From contig CAJMSD010000008.1 in assembly GCA_905215965.1 (NCBI GenBank), positions 1 through 64,000 of the forward strand: 64,000 nt of DNA, in the 5' to 3' direction. Positions within the stretch are counted from its first letter, which is position 1. Each line of letters starts with the position of its first letter. This DNA comes from an uncultured bacterium. Lineage in GTDB: Bacteria; Bacillota; Clostridia; Oscillospirales; Ruminococcaceae. Positions 40,038-48,318 of this stretch are shown here, piece after piece. The notes below the pieces were generated by a model. It was not told the DNA's origin, did no database searches, and saw nothing but the letters and a program-made list of their open reading frames with translations. A program made the translations under genes and the position numbers.

Positions 40038-40715
40038 TTAAAGTGAGACTTCCGTATTCTTTACTTCTGATTTTGGTATCTCTGATTTTATGTACAGGAA
40101 AATTGAAATTGCAAATAATAAAACAGCTAATTCATTGCATATAACCCAACCTATAATATTCTCTAATCGTAAACTATAGTCTGCCGCAATTTTTACAATT
40201 CCTATTAACTGATATAAATAGCAAATAGACGTCAAAACAATACTTGCGATTCCAAGAGGTTTACTCTTTTTGATTATACAGATTGCTAATATAATATATA
40301 AACATATTTTTAATGCATCCCATAAGTAAGTACTCAATGGAGTAGAATATATCAATTTATGCACAAATATAGCGAATATTAATAAAATCAAATAAAATGC
40401 CTCTGCAATCGGATATGCAATTCTGATCTTCTTAAATTTGTCACATATTAAAGAAACAAATGCAGCTATTCCAATAACGTCAACAAGAAGTATAAGCCAA
40501 TTATTTATTACTGGAAGCTCAAATATAAGCCTAATGTCATGAATAGAAATAATCAATAAAACTAAAATTCCCACTGCCGAAAGAATTTTAACAGGCAGAT
40601 TCTTGATCTTAACCGTTTCTCTTGGCTTTACAGGTTCAACATATCCCGAAGCGCAGCCGCATTTGCTGCATATAACCATCGGCTCGATTTCTTGTCCGCA
40701 ATGTCTGCAATACAT
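40038..40715 (-). CDS. Zinc-ribbon membrane protein
   Basis: 225 residues. A zinc ribbon opens the protein (YCRHCGQEIEPMVICSKCGCAS, four Cys). A short basic linker and about six membrane segments follow (VKILSAVGILVLLIISIHDI and others). No enzyme motif is seen. It lies 12 bases after a smaller protein of the same plan, so the two are likely cotranscribed. Such ribbon-plus-membrane proteins are frequent in Ruminococcaceae and uncharacterised. The start codon ATG follows AGGAGGTGCTTAA. Confidence 0.7.
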   Translation of the reverse strand: MYCRHCGQEIEPMVICSKCGCASGYVEPVKPRETVKIKNLPVKILSAVGILVLLIISIHDIRLIFELPVINNWLILLVDVIGIAAFVSLICDKFKKIRIAYPIAEAFYLILLIFAIFVHKLIYSTPLSTYLWDALKICLYIILAICIIKKSKPLGIASIVLTSICYLYQLIGIVKIAADYSLRLENIIGWVICNELAVLLFAISIFLYIKSEIPKSEVKNTEVSL

Positions 40716-40727
40716 TTAAGCACCTCC

Positions 40728-41033
40728 TTAAGCCACAGCTAAGCCTATACTTATTCCGCTGATAATTATACCCACCAGCCAAACAATGATAGATGTCCAA
40801 AGATAAACCTTTCCGGCGTGCTTTTTTCCGTTGGAAATATTAGTTATTCCAAGAATAATTCCCACCAAAGGAATCAGAACGGATAAAAATACAAGGCCTC
40901 CGTTTGCCGGTTCATTCGGATCAACGCTCATTCCACCTGCCTGATATATTGGTTTCCCTGTCTGACAGCCGCAGTGAATACACACAATAGCTTCTTCGTC
41001 AATTTCTTTTCCGCATTTCATACAATAAGCCAT
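40728..41033 (-). CDS. Small zinc-ribbon membrane protein
   Basis: 101 residues: zinc ribbon YCMKCGKEIDEEAIVCIHCG at the N-terminus, a linker (about 25-45), then two membrane segments (GLVFLSVLIPLVGIILGI and VYLWTSIIVWLVGIIISGI). I start it at ATG 41033 behind GTAGGAGGAGAATTT; a longer in-frame reading to 41111 runs through that site. It is followed after 12 bases by the larger zinc-ribbon membrane protein. Function is unknown. The ribbon presumably faces the cytoplasm. Confidence 0.75.
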   Translation of the reverse strand: MAYCMKCGKEIDEEAIVCIHCGCQTGKPIYQAGGMSVDPNEPANGGLVFLSVLIPLVGIILGITNISNGKKHAGKVYLWTSIIVWLVGIIISGISIGLAVA

Positions 41034-41195
41034 AAATTCTCCTCCTACAAATTCAGCGTTTTCATTATATTTCAATTTGATATACGCTGTTTTTTGTATT
41101 TTAGCACACAAAAAAAAAAAAAACGGTGATATTTATGTGATAGTACAGTGAAAATATAATTATTGAATATGCATTTCCGGGATTTTATTAAAATC

Positions 41196-41224
41196 CTTGA
41201 TTTACATTGCTATTAATGATATAA
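41196..41224 (+). promoter_or_regulatory. Promoter of the 280-residue membrane protein gene
   Basis: TTGATT (41196-41201) and TATAAT (41219-41224), spacer 17. Confidence 0.75.
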
Positions 41225-41265
41225 TTACTTTGTAATCATCTTTTATTGGCAAAGGAGCTGATTTA

Positions 41266-42108
41266 ATGTATGTAAACGCTTTCGGAGTAGAGGTCAACAA
41301 CGGTGACGAGCAGCTAAACGAATTAATTTTCAGTTCTCGCCGCGTTTCGGATTCAACGGAAAAAAAGCTTGATAATGCTTTTAAGCAGCTTGAAAATATC
41401 AATAAAAAATATTCGCCGCCTTTATGGGTATCTATTTTGAAATATATATCTCTGTTTGCTGCATTCTGCATTACTGTCGGAATACTGAATGCTGATGTCG
41501 GCTTGAAACAAGCATATAAAAATGCCGCTTCCCTTTTCTATATCGACGGCATCTCTTGGATAATTGCTGTCGTATGCATTGTTTTCGGATACAAAATCAG
41601 ACGGAATATCGAAAAAGACGAAAGCGTTTCAGACACTGTCAAAAACTACGAAAATACTTCGCAGATCGCACGTCAGGAGCTTGGGATTCCCGAAAACGCC
41701 GATGAAATCGATATACTCTGCGAAAAATACAAGATCAAAAACGGCAAGGTCGTACATATTGATTTTCCAATGTTTTCCCATTTCAACGTCAGCAGATTCA
41801 TATATATACAAAACGGCTTGCTTTGCCTTGCAAGCGTGAATTCGGTTATAGAATTTCCGCTGAGTTCAATCGTGAACGTTACAAACGAGAACAAAAAGGC
41901 AAGCTTTACAGAGTGGAACAAAGAAATTCCTCCGGACGATAAATCGTTGAAAAAATACAAGATCGTGTATAATAATCAAGGCATCTACTTCACAAAATAT
42001 TATAAAGTCACTGTAAACGATACATCAGGAGAATTTTATTTTTTGATTCCAAATTATGACATTGAGCTTTTCTGCGGCATAACCAATACGCATTTCGATG
42101 AAAATTAA
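41266..42108 (+). CDS. Unrecognised two-helix membrane protein
   Basis: 280 residues, not recognised. The first 50 are acidic and helical (STEKKLDNAFKQLENINKKY). Two membrane helices follow (ILKYISLFAAFCITVGIL and ISWIIAVVCIVFGYKI). The C-terminal ~150 residues are soluble and beta-rich (FIYIQNGLLCLASVNSVIEF, then GEFYFLIPNYDIELFCG), suggesting a PH-like or similar domain in the cytoplasm. ATG follows AAAGGAGCTGATTTA. Own promoter; the SASP-like gene begins 109 bases later with a second -10 box. No function can be proposed. Confidence 0.65.
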   Translation: MYVNAFGVEVNNGDEQLNELIFSSRRVSDSTEKKLDNAFKQLENINKKYSPPLWVSILKYISLFAAFCITVGILNADVGLKQAYKNAASLFYIDGISWIIAVVCIVFGYKIRRNIEKDESVSDTVKNYENTSQIARQELGIPENADEIDILCEKYKIKNGKVVHIDFPMFSHFNVSRFIYIQNGLLCLASVNSVIEFPLSSIVNVTNENKKASFTEWNKEIPPDDKSLKKYKIVYNNQGIYFTKYYKVTVNDTSGEFYFLIPNYDIELFCGITNTHFDEN

Positions 42109-42217
42109 AATTGGTTCGGTCTTCATAATATATATTTATTTACCAATAATATATTTTTTACTTTGAGTTATAATACTATCACGGCATCATTAATTCAATT
42201 TTAAAGGAGAATTTATT

Positions 42218-42397
42218 ATGAAGGGTGAATTTACTCAGAAGGGCAAGGAAGCTCTCGAAAGATTTAAGATGGAGTCTGCAAGCGAAGTTGGCGTAAACCT
42301 CAAGCAGGGTTACAACGGTGATCTTACTGCAAGAGAAGCCGGTTCTATCGGCGGTCAGATGGTCAAGAAAATGATCGACGCATATAAGATGCAGTAA
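42218..42397 (+). CDS. Small acid-soluble spore protein-like (alpha/beta type)
   Basis: A 59-residue gene. The protein follows the alpha/beta SASP plan: a helix ending in ESASEVGVNL, a loop with YNGDLTAREAGSIGGQMVKK, and the closing MIDAY. The GGxMVKxMI core is the family's DNA-contact signature. SASPs coat spore DNA in the A-form and protect it against UV. The N-terminal GPR protease site (E-[I/F]-A) is not clear. The start has AAAGGAG, and a vegetative-looking TATAAT lies at 42169-42174. Its highly biased codons (GGC, AAG, CTC) suggest abundant expression. A perfect terminator follows. Sporulation itself is not shown by this window. Confidence 0.85.
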   Translation: MKGEFTQKGKEALERFKMESASEVGVNLKQGYNGDLTAREAGSIGGQMVKKMIDAYKMQ

Positions 42398-42413
42398 CAT
42401 CTGAATAAACATT

Positions 42414-42443
42414 AAGGGTATCACAGTAGTGATACCCTTTTTT
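42414..42443. terminator. Terminator between the SASP-like gene and upp
   Basis: Arms AAGGGTATCAC (42414-42424) and GTGATACCCTT (42429-42439), then TTTT; the mirror strand also has a T-tail. Confidence 0.85.
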
Positions 42444-42454
42444 AACTATGCACT

Positions 42455-43084
42455 TTACTTTGTACCGAATATTCTGTCTCCTGCATCGCCTACTCCGGGC
42501 ACAATATACTTATCCTCATTAAGGCATTTATCCATTACTCCCGTATATATCTCAACATCAGGGTGCTTCGAATGTACGGTTTCAACGCCCTCGGGAGAGC
42601 AGAGAATACACATAAACTTAATATTTTTTACTCCCAGCTTCTTTACCTCATCAATCGCCATACAAGCGGATTTTCCGGTGGCAAGCATAGGATCGACAAT
42701 TATTACATCACGCTCTGAGATATCCTCGGGCATCTTTACATAATACTTTACAGCCTCTTTTGAATCGGGATCGCGGAAAAGTCCTATGTGTCCGATTTTA
42801 GCTGCGGGAACAAGCTTTGTTACGCCTTCAGTCATTCCGAGACCTGCACGTAAAATCGGAACGATAGCAAGCTTTCTGCCCGAAATTACTTTTGTTTTAG
42901 CAATTGCAACGGGAGTTTCAAGCTCTATTTCTTTAAGTGGAAGATCGCGAGTTGCCTCATAGCAAATAAGCATCGCAGTTTCCGAAACAAGCTCCCTGAA
43001 TTCCTTTGCTCCCGTATTCTTGTCACGCATAAGCGAGATCTTATGCTGAACAAGAGGGTGATCGATAATGTGAAGTCCTGTCAT
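42455..43084 (-). CDS. upp: Uracil phosphoribosyltransferase
   Basis: 209 residues, the usual length. Signatures: HHIDHP-like start LHIIDHPLVQHKISLMRDK, PRPP loop VDPMLATGKSACMAIDEV, and C-terminal VPGVGDAGDRIFGTK. It converts uracil and PRPP to UMP (pyrimidine salvage). It follows rpiB after 15 bases; the pairing links ribose phosphate supply to salvage. The start has AAGGAGGAATAATTATT. It is the last gene of the minus-strand run tsaE-tsaB-rpiB-upp. Confidence 0.96.
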   Translation of the reverse strand: MTGLHIIDHPLVQHKISLMRDKNTGAKEFRELVSETAMLICYEATRDLPLKEIELETPVAIAKTKVISGRKLAIVPILRAGLGMTEGVTKLVPAAKIGHIGLFRDPDSKEAVKYYVKMPEDISERDVIIVDPMLATGKSACMAIDEVKKLGVKNIKFMCILCSPEGVETVHSKHPDVEIYTGVMDKCLNEDKYIVPGVGDAGDRIFGTK

Positions 43085-43099
43085 AATAATTATTCCTCC

Positions 43100-43534
43100 T
43101 TAATGATTTTCAAGCTCTTTTATCAAGTCGAGTCTTTTTATATGCCGTCCGCCCTCGAATTCCGTAGTCAGGAATATCTCGGAAAGCTCCAAAGCAAGTC
43201 CGGTGCCAAGAACTCTTGCGCCGATACACAAAACATTGGCGTCATTATGCATTCTGGTGAATTTTGCCGAAAAGGAATCCGAACACAGCGCGGCTCTTAT
43301 GCCGTGAATTTTATTTGCCGCGATCGACATTCCTATACCTGTTCCGCAGACAAGAATTCCCTTTTCGCATTCGCCGGATAAAACCTTTTCGCATACCGCC
43401 TTTGCTATAACAGGGTAATCGCACGGTTCACCGTTACAGCCTAAATCTGCAAATGTAAATCCTTTTTCGCTCAAAGCTTTTTTGATCGCCAGCTTCATCT
43501 CATAGCCGGCATGGTCGCAACCAATTGCTATCAT
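43100..43534 (-). CDS. rpiB: Ribose-5-phosphate isomerase B
   Basis: 144 residues: MIAIGCDHAGYEMKLAIKK at the start, the catalytic loop VCGTGIGMSIAANK and RAALCSDSFSAKFTRMHND. RpiB interconverts ribose 5-phosphate and ribulose 5-phosphate; allose-6-phosphate versions exist. ATG 43534 follows GGAGAATTATCT; a longer frame back to 43576 runs into tsaB. It lies between tsaB and upp on one strand with short gaps. Confidence 0.95.
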   Translation of the reverse strand: MIAIGCDHAGYEMKLAIKKALSEKGFTFADLGCNGEPCDYPVIAKAVCEKVLSGECEKGILVCGTGIGMSIAANKIHGIRAALCSDSFSAKFTRMHNDANVLCIGARVLGTGLALELSEIFLTTEFEGGRHIKRLDLIKELENH

Positions 43535-43553
43535 AGATAATTCTCCATTCATA

Positions 43554-44252
43554 TCATTTCTTGTTTCTTGTTTCAAGATCTTTTTCCGCTTTTACTTTTT
43601 GCAGATAAGATATCTCAAGCTCGTCAACCGTTATCGGTTTCTTTGAAAGCGCCGCAAGACAAACGCCTGCCGCATTCTGGAGTCTGTTTGCAGGAGAAGC
43701 TATCAAAAATTCCGCCGAACGATAGTCCGTAAAGAAATCAGCAGCTCCGTCGCCGCAAAGCAGCGTTTTTTCTCCGTTAAAAGCAAGGAATTGCGCAAGC
43801 TCGTTACGGTTTATCAGCTGTTCATCGCAAATAGGTTCAAGAGTATATCCGTCGCTTTTATACGTGCAGCTGTAAACAAGCTCTCCGCGCGCTTTCATTA
43901 CTGAGCAGACAGTTCCTGAAAAGACTATATTGTTATAAGCCATAGCCTCCAGCGTTGAGACTCCGCAGCATTTACAGTCAAGCGCAAACCCCATAGCTTT
44001 TACTACCGCTGCACCGATCCTGAGTCCGGTATACGAACCCGGACCGTTGGCAACAGCAAACAGCCCGATATCACTCATCTGCCTATCGGTTTGCTTCAGC
44101 AGATCTCTGCATATCGGCATTATCACCTGAGAGTGAGTTTTCTGTGTATACAAGGTATTTTGCGCAAGAAAAACCTCGATCTCTGTATCAAACAATGCCG
44201 CAGAAGCTGTTTTTCCGGACGTATCAATTCCAAGAATCAGCAAATCTTCCAC
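43554..44252 (-). CDS. tsaB: tRNA threonylcarbamoyladenosine biosynthesis protein TsaB
   Basis: 232 residues of the ASKHA fold: ILGIDTSGKTASAALFDTE at the N-terminus and the hallmark GPGSYTGLRIGAAVVKAMG around residue 75. TsaB pairs with TsaD and TsaE to make t6A at position 37 of ANN-reading tRNAs; tsaD is not in this window. GTG 44252 lies inside the end of tsaE (29-base overlap), so translation is coupled; a TTG a few codons on is an alternative start. Confidence 0.92.
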   Translation of the reverse strand: MEDLLILGIDTSGKTASAALFDTEIEVFLAQNTLYTQKTHSQVIMPICRDLLKQTDRQMSDIGLFAVANGPGSYTGLRIGAAVVKAMGFALDCKCCGVSTLEAMAYNNIVFSGTVCSVMKARGELVYSCTYKSDGYTLEPICDEQLINRNELAQFLAFNGEKTLLCGDGAADFFTDYRSAEFLIASPANRLQNAAGVCLAALSKKPITVDELEISYLQKVKAEKDLETRNKK

Positions 44253-44664
44253 CGTCCTCTATTACAATTTCGCGTTCGTTTTCATTTAGTACATTTATAG
44301 TTATGTATATTGCAGCCGAAGGCAGGAACTCGTCAATATTCTCCGACCACTCGATCGCGGCGACGTTATTTTCAAAGGGATAATCATAAAATCCTGTTGA
44401 TTCAAGGTCGCCGTCAGATTCGATCCTGTACATATCGAAGTGATAAAGAGAAATTTTATCCCCTTTATACTCGTTAACAAGCGCATATGTAGGCGAACAG
44501 ACATTATCGCCCAGTCCCATGCCAATGGCAATTCCTCTGGTGAAAGTCGTTTTGCCTGCGCCAAGTCCGCCTTTATAAGCTATAATATCTCCCGCCCTGA
44601 GACGGCTGCCGATCTTTTCAGCGGCAGCTATAGTTTCTTCGGGCGAATGCGTTATAATTCTCAT
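44224..44664 (-). CDS. tsaE: tRNA threonylcarbamoyladenosine biosynthesis ATPase TsaE
   Basis: 146 residues. Walker A is GGLGAGKTTFTRGIA, followed by the characteristic SPTYALVNEY, YHFDMYRI and IEWSEN motifs of TsaE/YjeE. It energises the TsaBDE complex. The start has GGAGCTGAAT. It begins 12 bases after the end of the formate-THF ligase gene and overlaps tsaB. Confidence 0.95.
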   Translation of the reverse strand: MRIITHSPEETIAAAEKIGSRLRAGDIIAYKGGLGAGKTTFTRGIAIGMGLGDNVCSPTYALVNEYKGDKISLYHFDMYRIESDGDLESTGFYDYPFENNVAAIEWSENIDEFLPSAAIYITINVLNENEREIVIEDGGRFADSWN

Positions 44665-44676
44665 ATTCAGCTCCGT

Positions 44677-46356
44677 TTAATACAGTCCCGTGATATTTCC
44701 GTCGTTATCGCAATCGATATTAAGCGCAGCCGGAGCTTTTGGAAGTCCGGGCATCGTCATAATATCTCCCGTATAGATAACTACAAAGCCTGCGCCTGAT
44801 GAAAGCTTTGCGTCGCGGACTGTAATGTTAAAATTCTTCGGTTTGCCGAGAAGCGCAGGATTATCCGAAAGCGAATACTGTGTTTTGGCAATACATACCG
44901 GCAGCTCGCGGAAGCCGATAGCTTCGATCTCCTTTATCGCCTTGTCTGCCTGTGGAGTATATGTTACACCGTCCGCGCGGTAGATCTCATTTGCTATAAT
45001 TTCAATTTTCTCTTTGATTGAAGCCTCGCTGGTGTACAGCTTTCTGAAATTTGTCTGGCTGTCGGTACAAAGCTCGATAGTCTCGCAAACCTTTTCGGCA
45101 AGGTCTTTTCCGCCCTCTCCGCCTTTTGCAAAGACTTCGCACATCGACACCTCAACACCCATTTCAGCGCAGAAATTCTGAACGAATTTAATTTCCTCCT
45201 CTGTATCGGAAGCAAATTTATTAATTGCTACAACAACAGGAAGCTGATACTTATGCATATTTTCAATATGAGTTTTAAGATTCACGATTCCCTTTTCAAG
45301 CGCCCACATATTTTCTTTTGAAAGATCGTTCTTCTGAACTCCGCCGTTATATTTAAGCGCCTTGATCGTAGCGACCAGAACTACGCATGACGGTGTAAGT
45401 CCTCCGTAACGGCACTTTATGTCAAAGAACTTTTCAGCGCCCAGATCTGAACCGAATCCTGCCTCGGTTATACAGTAATCGCCAAGTTTAAGTGCAAGCT
45501 TTGTAGCTCTGATCGAATTGCAGCCATGAGCAATGTTTGCAAAAGGACCGCCGTGAATAAGTGCCGGATTATTTTCAAGAGTCTGAACGAGATTCGGTTT
45601 AAGAGCGTCCTTGAGCAAAGCTGTCATTGCTCCGCAAGCTCCGATCTCACGGGCAAATACAGGCTCGCCCTTAAAATTGTAAGCGACAAGAATATTGCCG
45701 ATACGCTCTTTAAGGTCTGCAAGATCGGTTGCAAGACAAAGGATCGCCATTATCTCAGATGCAACAGTAATATTGAAGCCGTCCTCACGTGGAACACCAT
45801 TGACCTTGCCGCCAAGTCCAATTATAACATTTCTGAGCGCTCTGTCGTTCATATCCATGCATCGCTTGAACATAATTCTTCTCTGATCGATGTTAAGCGC
45901 GTTACCCTGCTGAATATGATTGTCGATCATAGCGCAGAGAAGATTATTTGCAGCCGTTATTGCGTGCATATCGCCTGTAAAATGAAGATTTATGTCCTCC
46001 ATAGGAACGACCTGAGCATATCCGCCGCCTGCTGCTCCGCCCTTTATTCCAAAAACAGGGCCAAGCGACGGTTCACGCAGAGCAAGCACCGCTTTTTTGC
46101 CGATTCTGTTCATTGCGTCTGCAAGTCCTACGCTAACAGTAGTTTTTCCCTCTCCGGCAGGCGTAGGATTTATAGCGGTAACAAGAATAAGCTTGCCGTC
46201 CTTTCTGAAAGCCAGCTTTGAATATAAGCTTTCCGATAACTTAGCTTTATAGTGTCCGTACGGTTCGAGACAATTTTCATCGATACCGAGGGCAGAAGCA
46301 ACTTCATATATACGTTTCATTTTTGCTCCCTGAGCTATTTCAATATCTGATAACAT
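44677..46356 (-). CDS. fhs: Formate--tetrahydrofolate ligase
   Basis: 559 residues, the usual length. P-loop INPTPAGEGKTTVSVGLADA (about residues 60-80), then EPSLGPVFGIKGGAAGGGYA and the C-terminal MTMPGLPKAPAALNID, all family hallmarks. It makes 10-formyl-THF from formate and ATP, supplying purine synthesis and, in acetogens, the methyl branch of the Wood-Ljungdahl pathway. No other acetogenesis gene is present here. Start behind GGAGGTTATTT, with its own promoter; tsaE follows after 12 bases. Confidence 0.97.
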   Translation of the reverse strand: MLSDIEIAQGAKMKRIYEVASALGIDENCLEPYGHYKAKLSESLYSKLAFRKDGKLILVTAINPTPAGEGKTTVSVGLADAMNRIGKKAVLALREPSLGPVFGIKGGAAGGGYAQVVPMEDINLHFTGDMHAITAANNLLCAMIDNHIQQGNALNIDQRRIMFKRCMDMNDRALRNVIIGLGGKVNGVPREDGFNITVASEIMAILCLATDLADLKERIGNILVAYNFKGEPVFAREIGACGAMTALLKDALKPNLVQTLENNPALIHGGPFANIAHGCNSIRATKLALKLGDYCITEAGFGSDLGAEKFFDIKCRYGGLTPSCVVLVATIKALKYNGGVQKNDLSKENMWALEKGIVNLKTHIENMHKYQLPVVVAINKFASDTEEEIKFVQNFCAEMGVEVSMCEVFAKGGEGGKDLAEKVCETIELCTDSQTNFRKLYTSEASIKEKIEIIANEIYRADGVTYTPQADKAIKEIEAIGFRELPVCIAKTQYSLSDNPALLGKPKNFNITVRDAKLSSGAGFVVIYTGDIMTMPGLPKAPAALNIDCDNDGNITGLY

Positions 46357-46405
46357 AAATAACCTCCTATCACATCAATCATAAAAGTGATAATACTATG
46401 CGTTT

Positions 46406-46434
46406 ATTATACCATTAATTATCAAAAATTGCAA
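46406..46434 (-). promoter_or_regulatory. Promoter of fhs (and probably tsaE-tsaB-rpiB-upp)
   Basis: On the minus strand TTGCAA (46429-46434) and TATAAT (46406-46411), spacer 17. Confidence 0.75.
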
Positions 46435-46498
46435 GAATAATATATTATTTTAGGGCAATCACATATATATTTAAAACAAAAAAATATTTCCCATATAA

Positions 46499-46527
46499 TT
46501 GACACGCATAAACTAATGTAGTATAAT
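46499..46527 (+). promoter_or_regulatory. Promoter of the sodium:solute symporter gene
   Basis: TTGACA (46499-46504) and TATAAT (46522-46527), spacer 17, perfect consensus. Confidence 0.85.
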
Positions 46528-46613
46528 GAGTATATCATCATTACTTTAGCAATTTAAAGCTTTATCGGTTTACAATTGCATAGTTCTGAAATTATTGTGA
46601 ATGGAGAATTTAT

Positions 46614-48191
46614 ATGTCGTCTAAAACAGCAACTTTTGCTATTCTTGCCTTATACATAATAATAATGATAGCAATTGGATTCTATACTTCAAAAAGAACT
46701 AAATCAACAGATGATTTCATGCTTGGAGGAAGAAAGGTAGGCTCATGGCTTACAGCTTTCTCTTACGGAACCACATACTTTTCAGCTGTAGTTTTCATAG
46801 GATATGCCGGTCAGTTCGGCTGGAGCTACGGTGTCTCATCAACGTGGATCGGTATAGGCAACGCCATACTCGGAAGTATGCTTCCGTGGCTCATACTCGG
46901 CCGCAGAACAAGACTTATGAGCAATCATCTCGGCGCAAAGACGATGCCGGATTTCTTTGAAAAAAGATTTGATTCCGCATCTTTAAAAACAGCGGCTGCC
47001 GTAATTGTTTTTATCTTCCTGATTCCATATACAGCGTCTGTTTATAACGGACTTTCACGTCTGTTCGGAATGGTTTTCGATCTCGGTGAAAACGGATTTT
47101 ATTATATAATCATTGCAATGGCTTTACTTTCTGCGATTTATGTAATTCTCGGCGGATATTCCGCAACGGCTCTTAATGATTTCTTTCAGGGAATCATCAT
47201 GCTCATTGGAATAAGCACGGTCGTTATCTGTACTCTTAGCGGCAAGGGCGGTTTCACAAATGCAGTTCATCAGCTTGCAGAAATTGAAGGACAGAAAGGA
47301 CTCGGTTCTCTTTTCGGTCCTGATCCGATAAACCTGCTTGGAGTTGTTATTCTGACATCGGTAGGTACTTGGGGACTTCCTCAGATGGTTCAGAAATTTT
47401 ACGCCATTAAAAATGAACAGGCAATTGCCAAGGGAACAATCATATCGACTTTCTTTGCGCTCGTTGTTGCCGGAGGTTCATATTTTATGGGAGGCTTCAT
47501 CAGGCTCTACTGCACAACAGACGCTTCCGACACCTCAAAAGCATTTATAGAAACGGTAGGAGGAAAGCCAGTATTTGATAAAATGGTTCCCGCTCTTCTG
47601 AAAACCGCGCTTCCCGAACTGCTTATAGGTCTGGTTGTCGTACTCGTGCTTTCGGCATCATTATCAACGCTTTCCTCACTTGTTCTTACATCAAGCTCAA
47701 CACTTACCAACGATCTTATCAAACCAAGGATCAAGAATTTCTCGGATAAAAAACAGATGACAACCATGCGTATTCTCATTGCAGTTTTCCTCGTAATTTC
47801 AGTTGTTATCGCCTGCAACAAAAACGCATCTATCTCAACTCTTATGTCATATTCATGGGGAGCTCTTTCGGGTTCATTCCTCGGACCGTTCATGTATGGT
47901 CTTTTCATGAAGAAAACCTCAAAAGCAGCTTGCTGGACAAGCTTCTGCACAGGTATCGGAATAACCTTAGTTCATATGTTCTTATTCAGCATGAATATAG
48001 AGGCTTTCAGCGGAATAAAGGATGCAGTAGTTCAGCTTGATCTGCCAATCAATTTACTCTCTCCTATCAATGCTGGAGCATTTTCTATGATAATTTCTCT
48101 AATTGAAGTACCTATCATAAGCAGCTTTACAAAGAAACCCGATAACGCAGTAGTCGACCATGCTTTCGAAGCGCTTAATACCGCTAAATAA
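46614..48191 (+). CDS. Sodium:solute symporter (SSS family)
   Basis: 525 residues with about 13 membrane segments. SSS features include DDFMLGGRKVGSWLTAFSYG near residue 35 (the family's G-R/K-x3-x-W region), ILGGYSATALNDFFQGIIM around 180, and the Na2-site Ser/Thr stretch LSASLSTLSSLVLTSSSTLT around 350. It imports an organic solute with Na+; proline, pantothenate, sugars and sialic acids are possible and the neighbours do not help. Start behind TGGAGAATTTAT. A terminator follows. Confidence 0.9.
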   Translation: MSSKTATFAILALYIIIMIAIGFYTSKRTKSTDDFMLGGRKVGSWLTAFSYGTTYFSAVVFIGYAGQFGWSYGVSSTWIGIGNAILGSMLPWLILGRRTRLMSNHLGAKTMPDFFEKRFDSASLKTAAAVIVFIFLIPYTASVYNGLSRLFGMVFDLGENGFYYIIIAMALLSAIYVILGGYSATALNDFFQGIIMLIGISTVVICTLSGKGGFTNAVHQLAEIEGQKGLGSLFGPDPINLLGVVILTSVGTWGLPQMVQKFYAIKNEQAIAKGTIISTFFALVVAGGSYFMGGFIRLYCTTDASDTSKAFIETVGGKPVFDKMVPALLKTALPELLIGLVVVLVLSASLSTLSSLVLTSSSTLTNDLIKPRIKNFSDKKQMTTMRILIAVFLVISVVIACNKNASISTLMSYSWGALSGSFLGPFMYGLFMKKTSKAACWTSFCTGIGITLVHMFLFSMNIEAFSGIKDAVVQLDLPINLLSPINAGAFSMIISLIEVPIISSFTKKPDNAVVDHAFEALNTAK

Positions 48192-48202
48192 TGGATATAA
48201 TC

Positions 48203-48234
48203 AAAGAGGACTGTAACGGCAGTCCTCTTTTTGT
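48203..48234 (+). terminator. Terminator after the symporter gene
   Basis: Stem AAAGAGGACTG (48203-48213)/CAGTCCTCTTT (48220-48230), then TTG TTT. Confidence 0.85.
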
Positions 48235-48255
48235 TTATCATAATTTTCAAACAGA

Positions 48256-48282
48256 AAAGGCAGAGCATAAAGCTCTGCCTTT
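48256..48282 (-). terminator. Terminator after the PASTA pseudokinase gene
   Basis: Arms AAAGGCAGAGC (48256-48266) and GCTCTGCCTTT (48272-48282); on the minus strand it is followed by TCTGTTTG. Lies 37 bases beyond the stop. Confidence 0.8.
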
Positions 48283-48318
48283 CAGCAAGCGTCAAATCAT
48301 TGACGTACATTTAATTTA

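Noticed and set aside
41106..41120. Run of about 14 A residues as a phase-variable tract
   Set aside because: It lies upstream of the small zinc-ribbon gene, not within a coding frame or between promoter boxes; no switching consequence visible.
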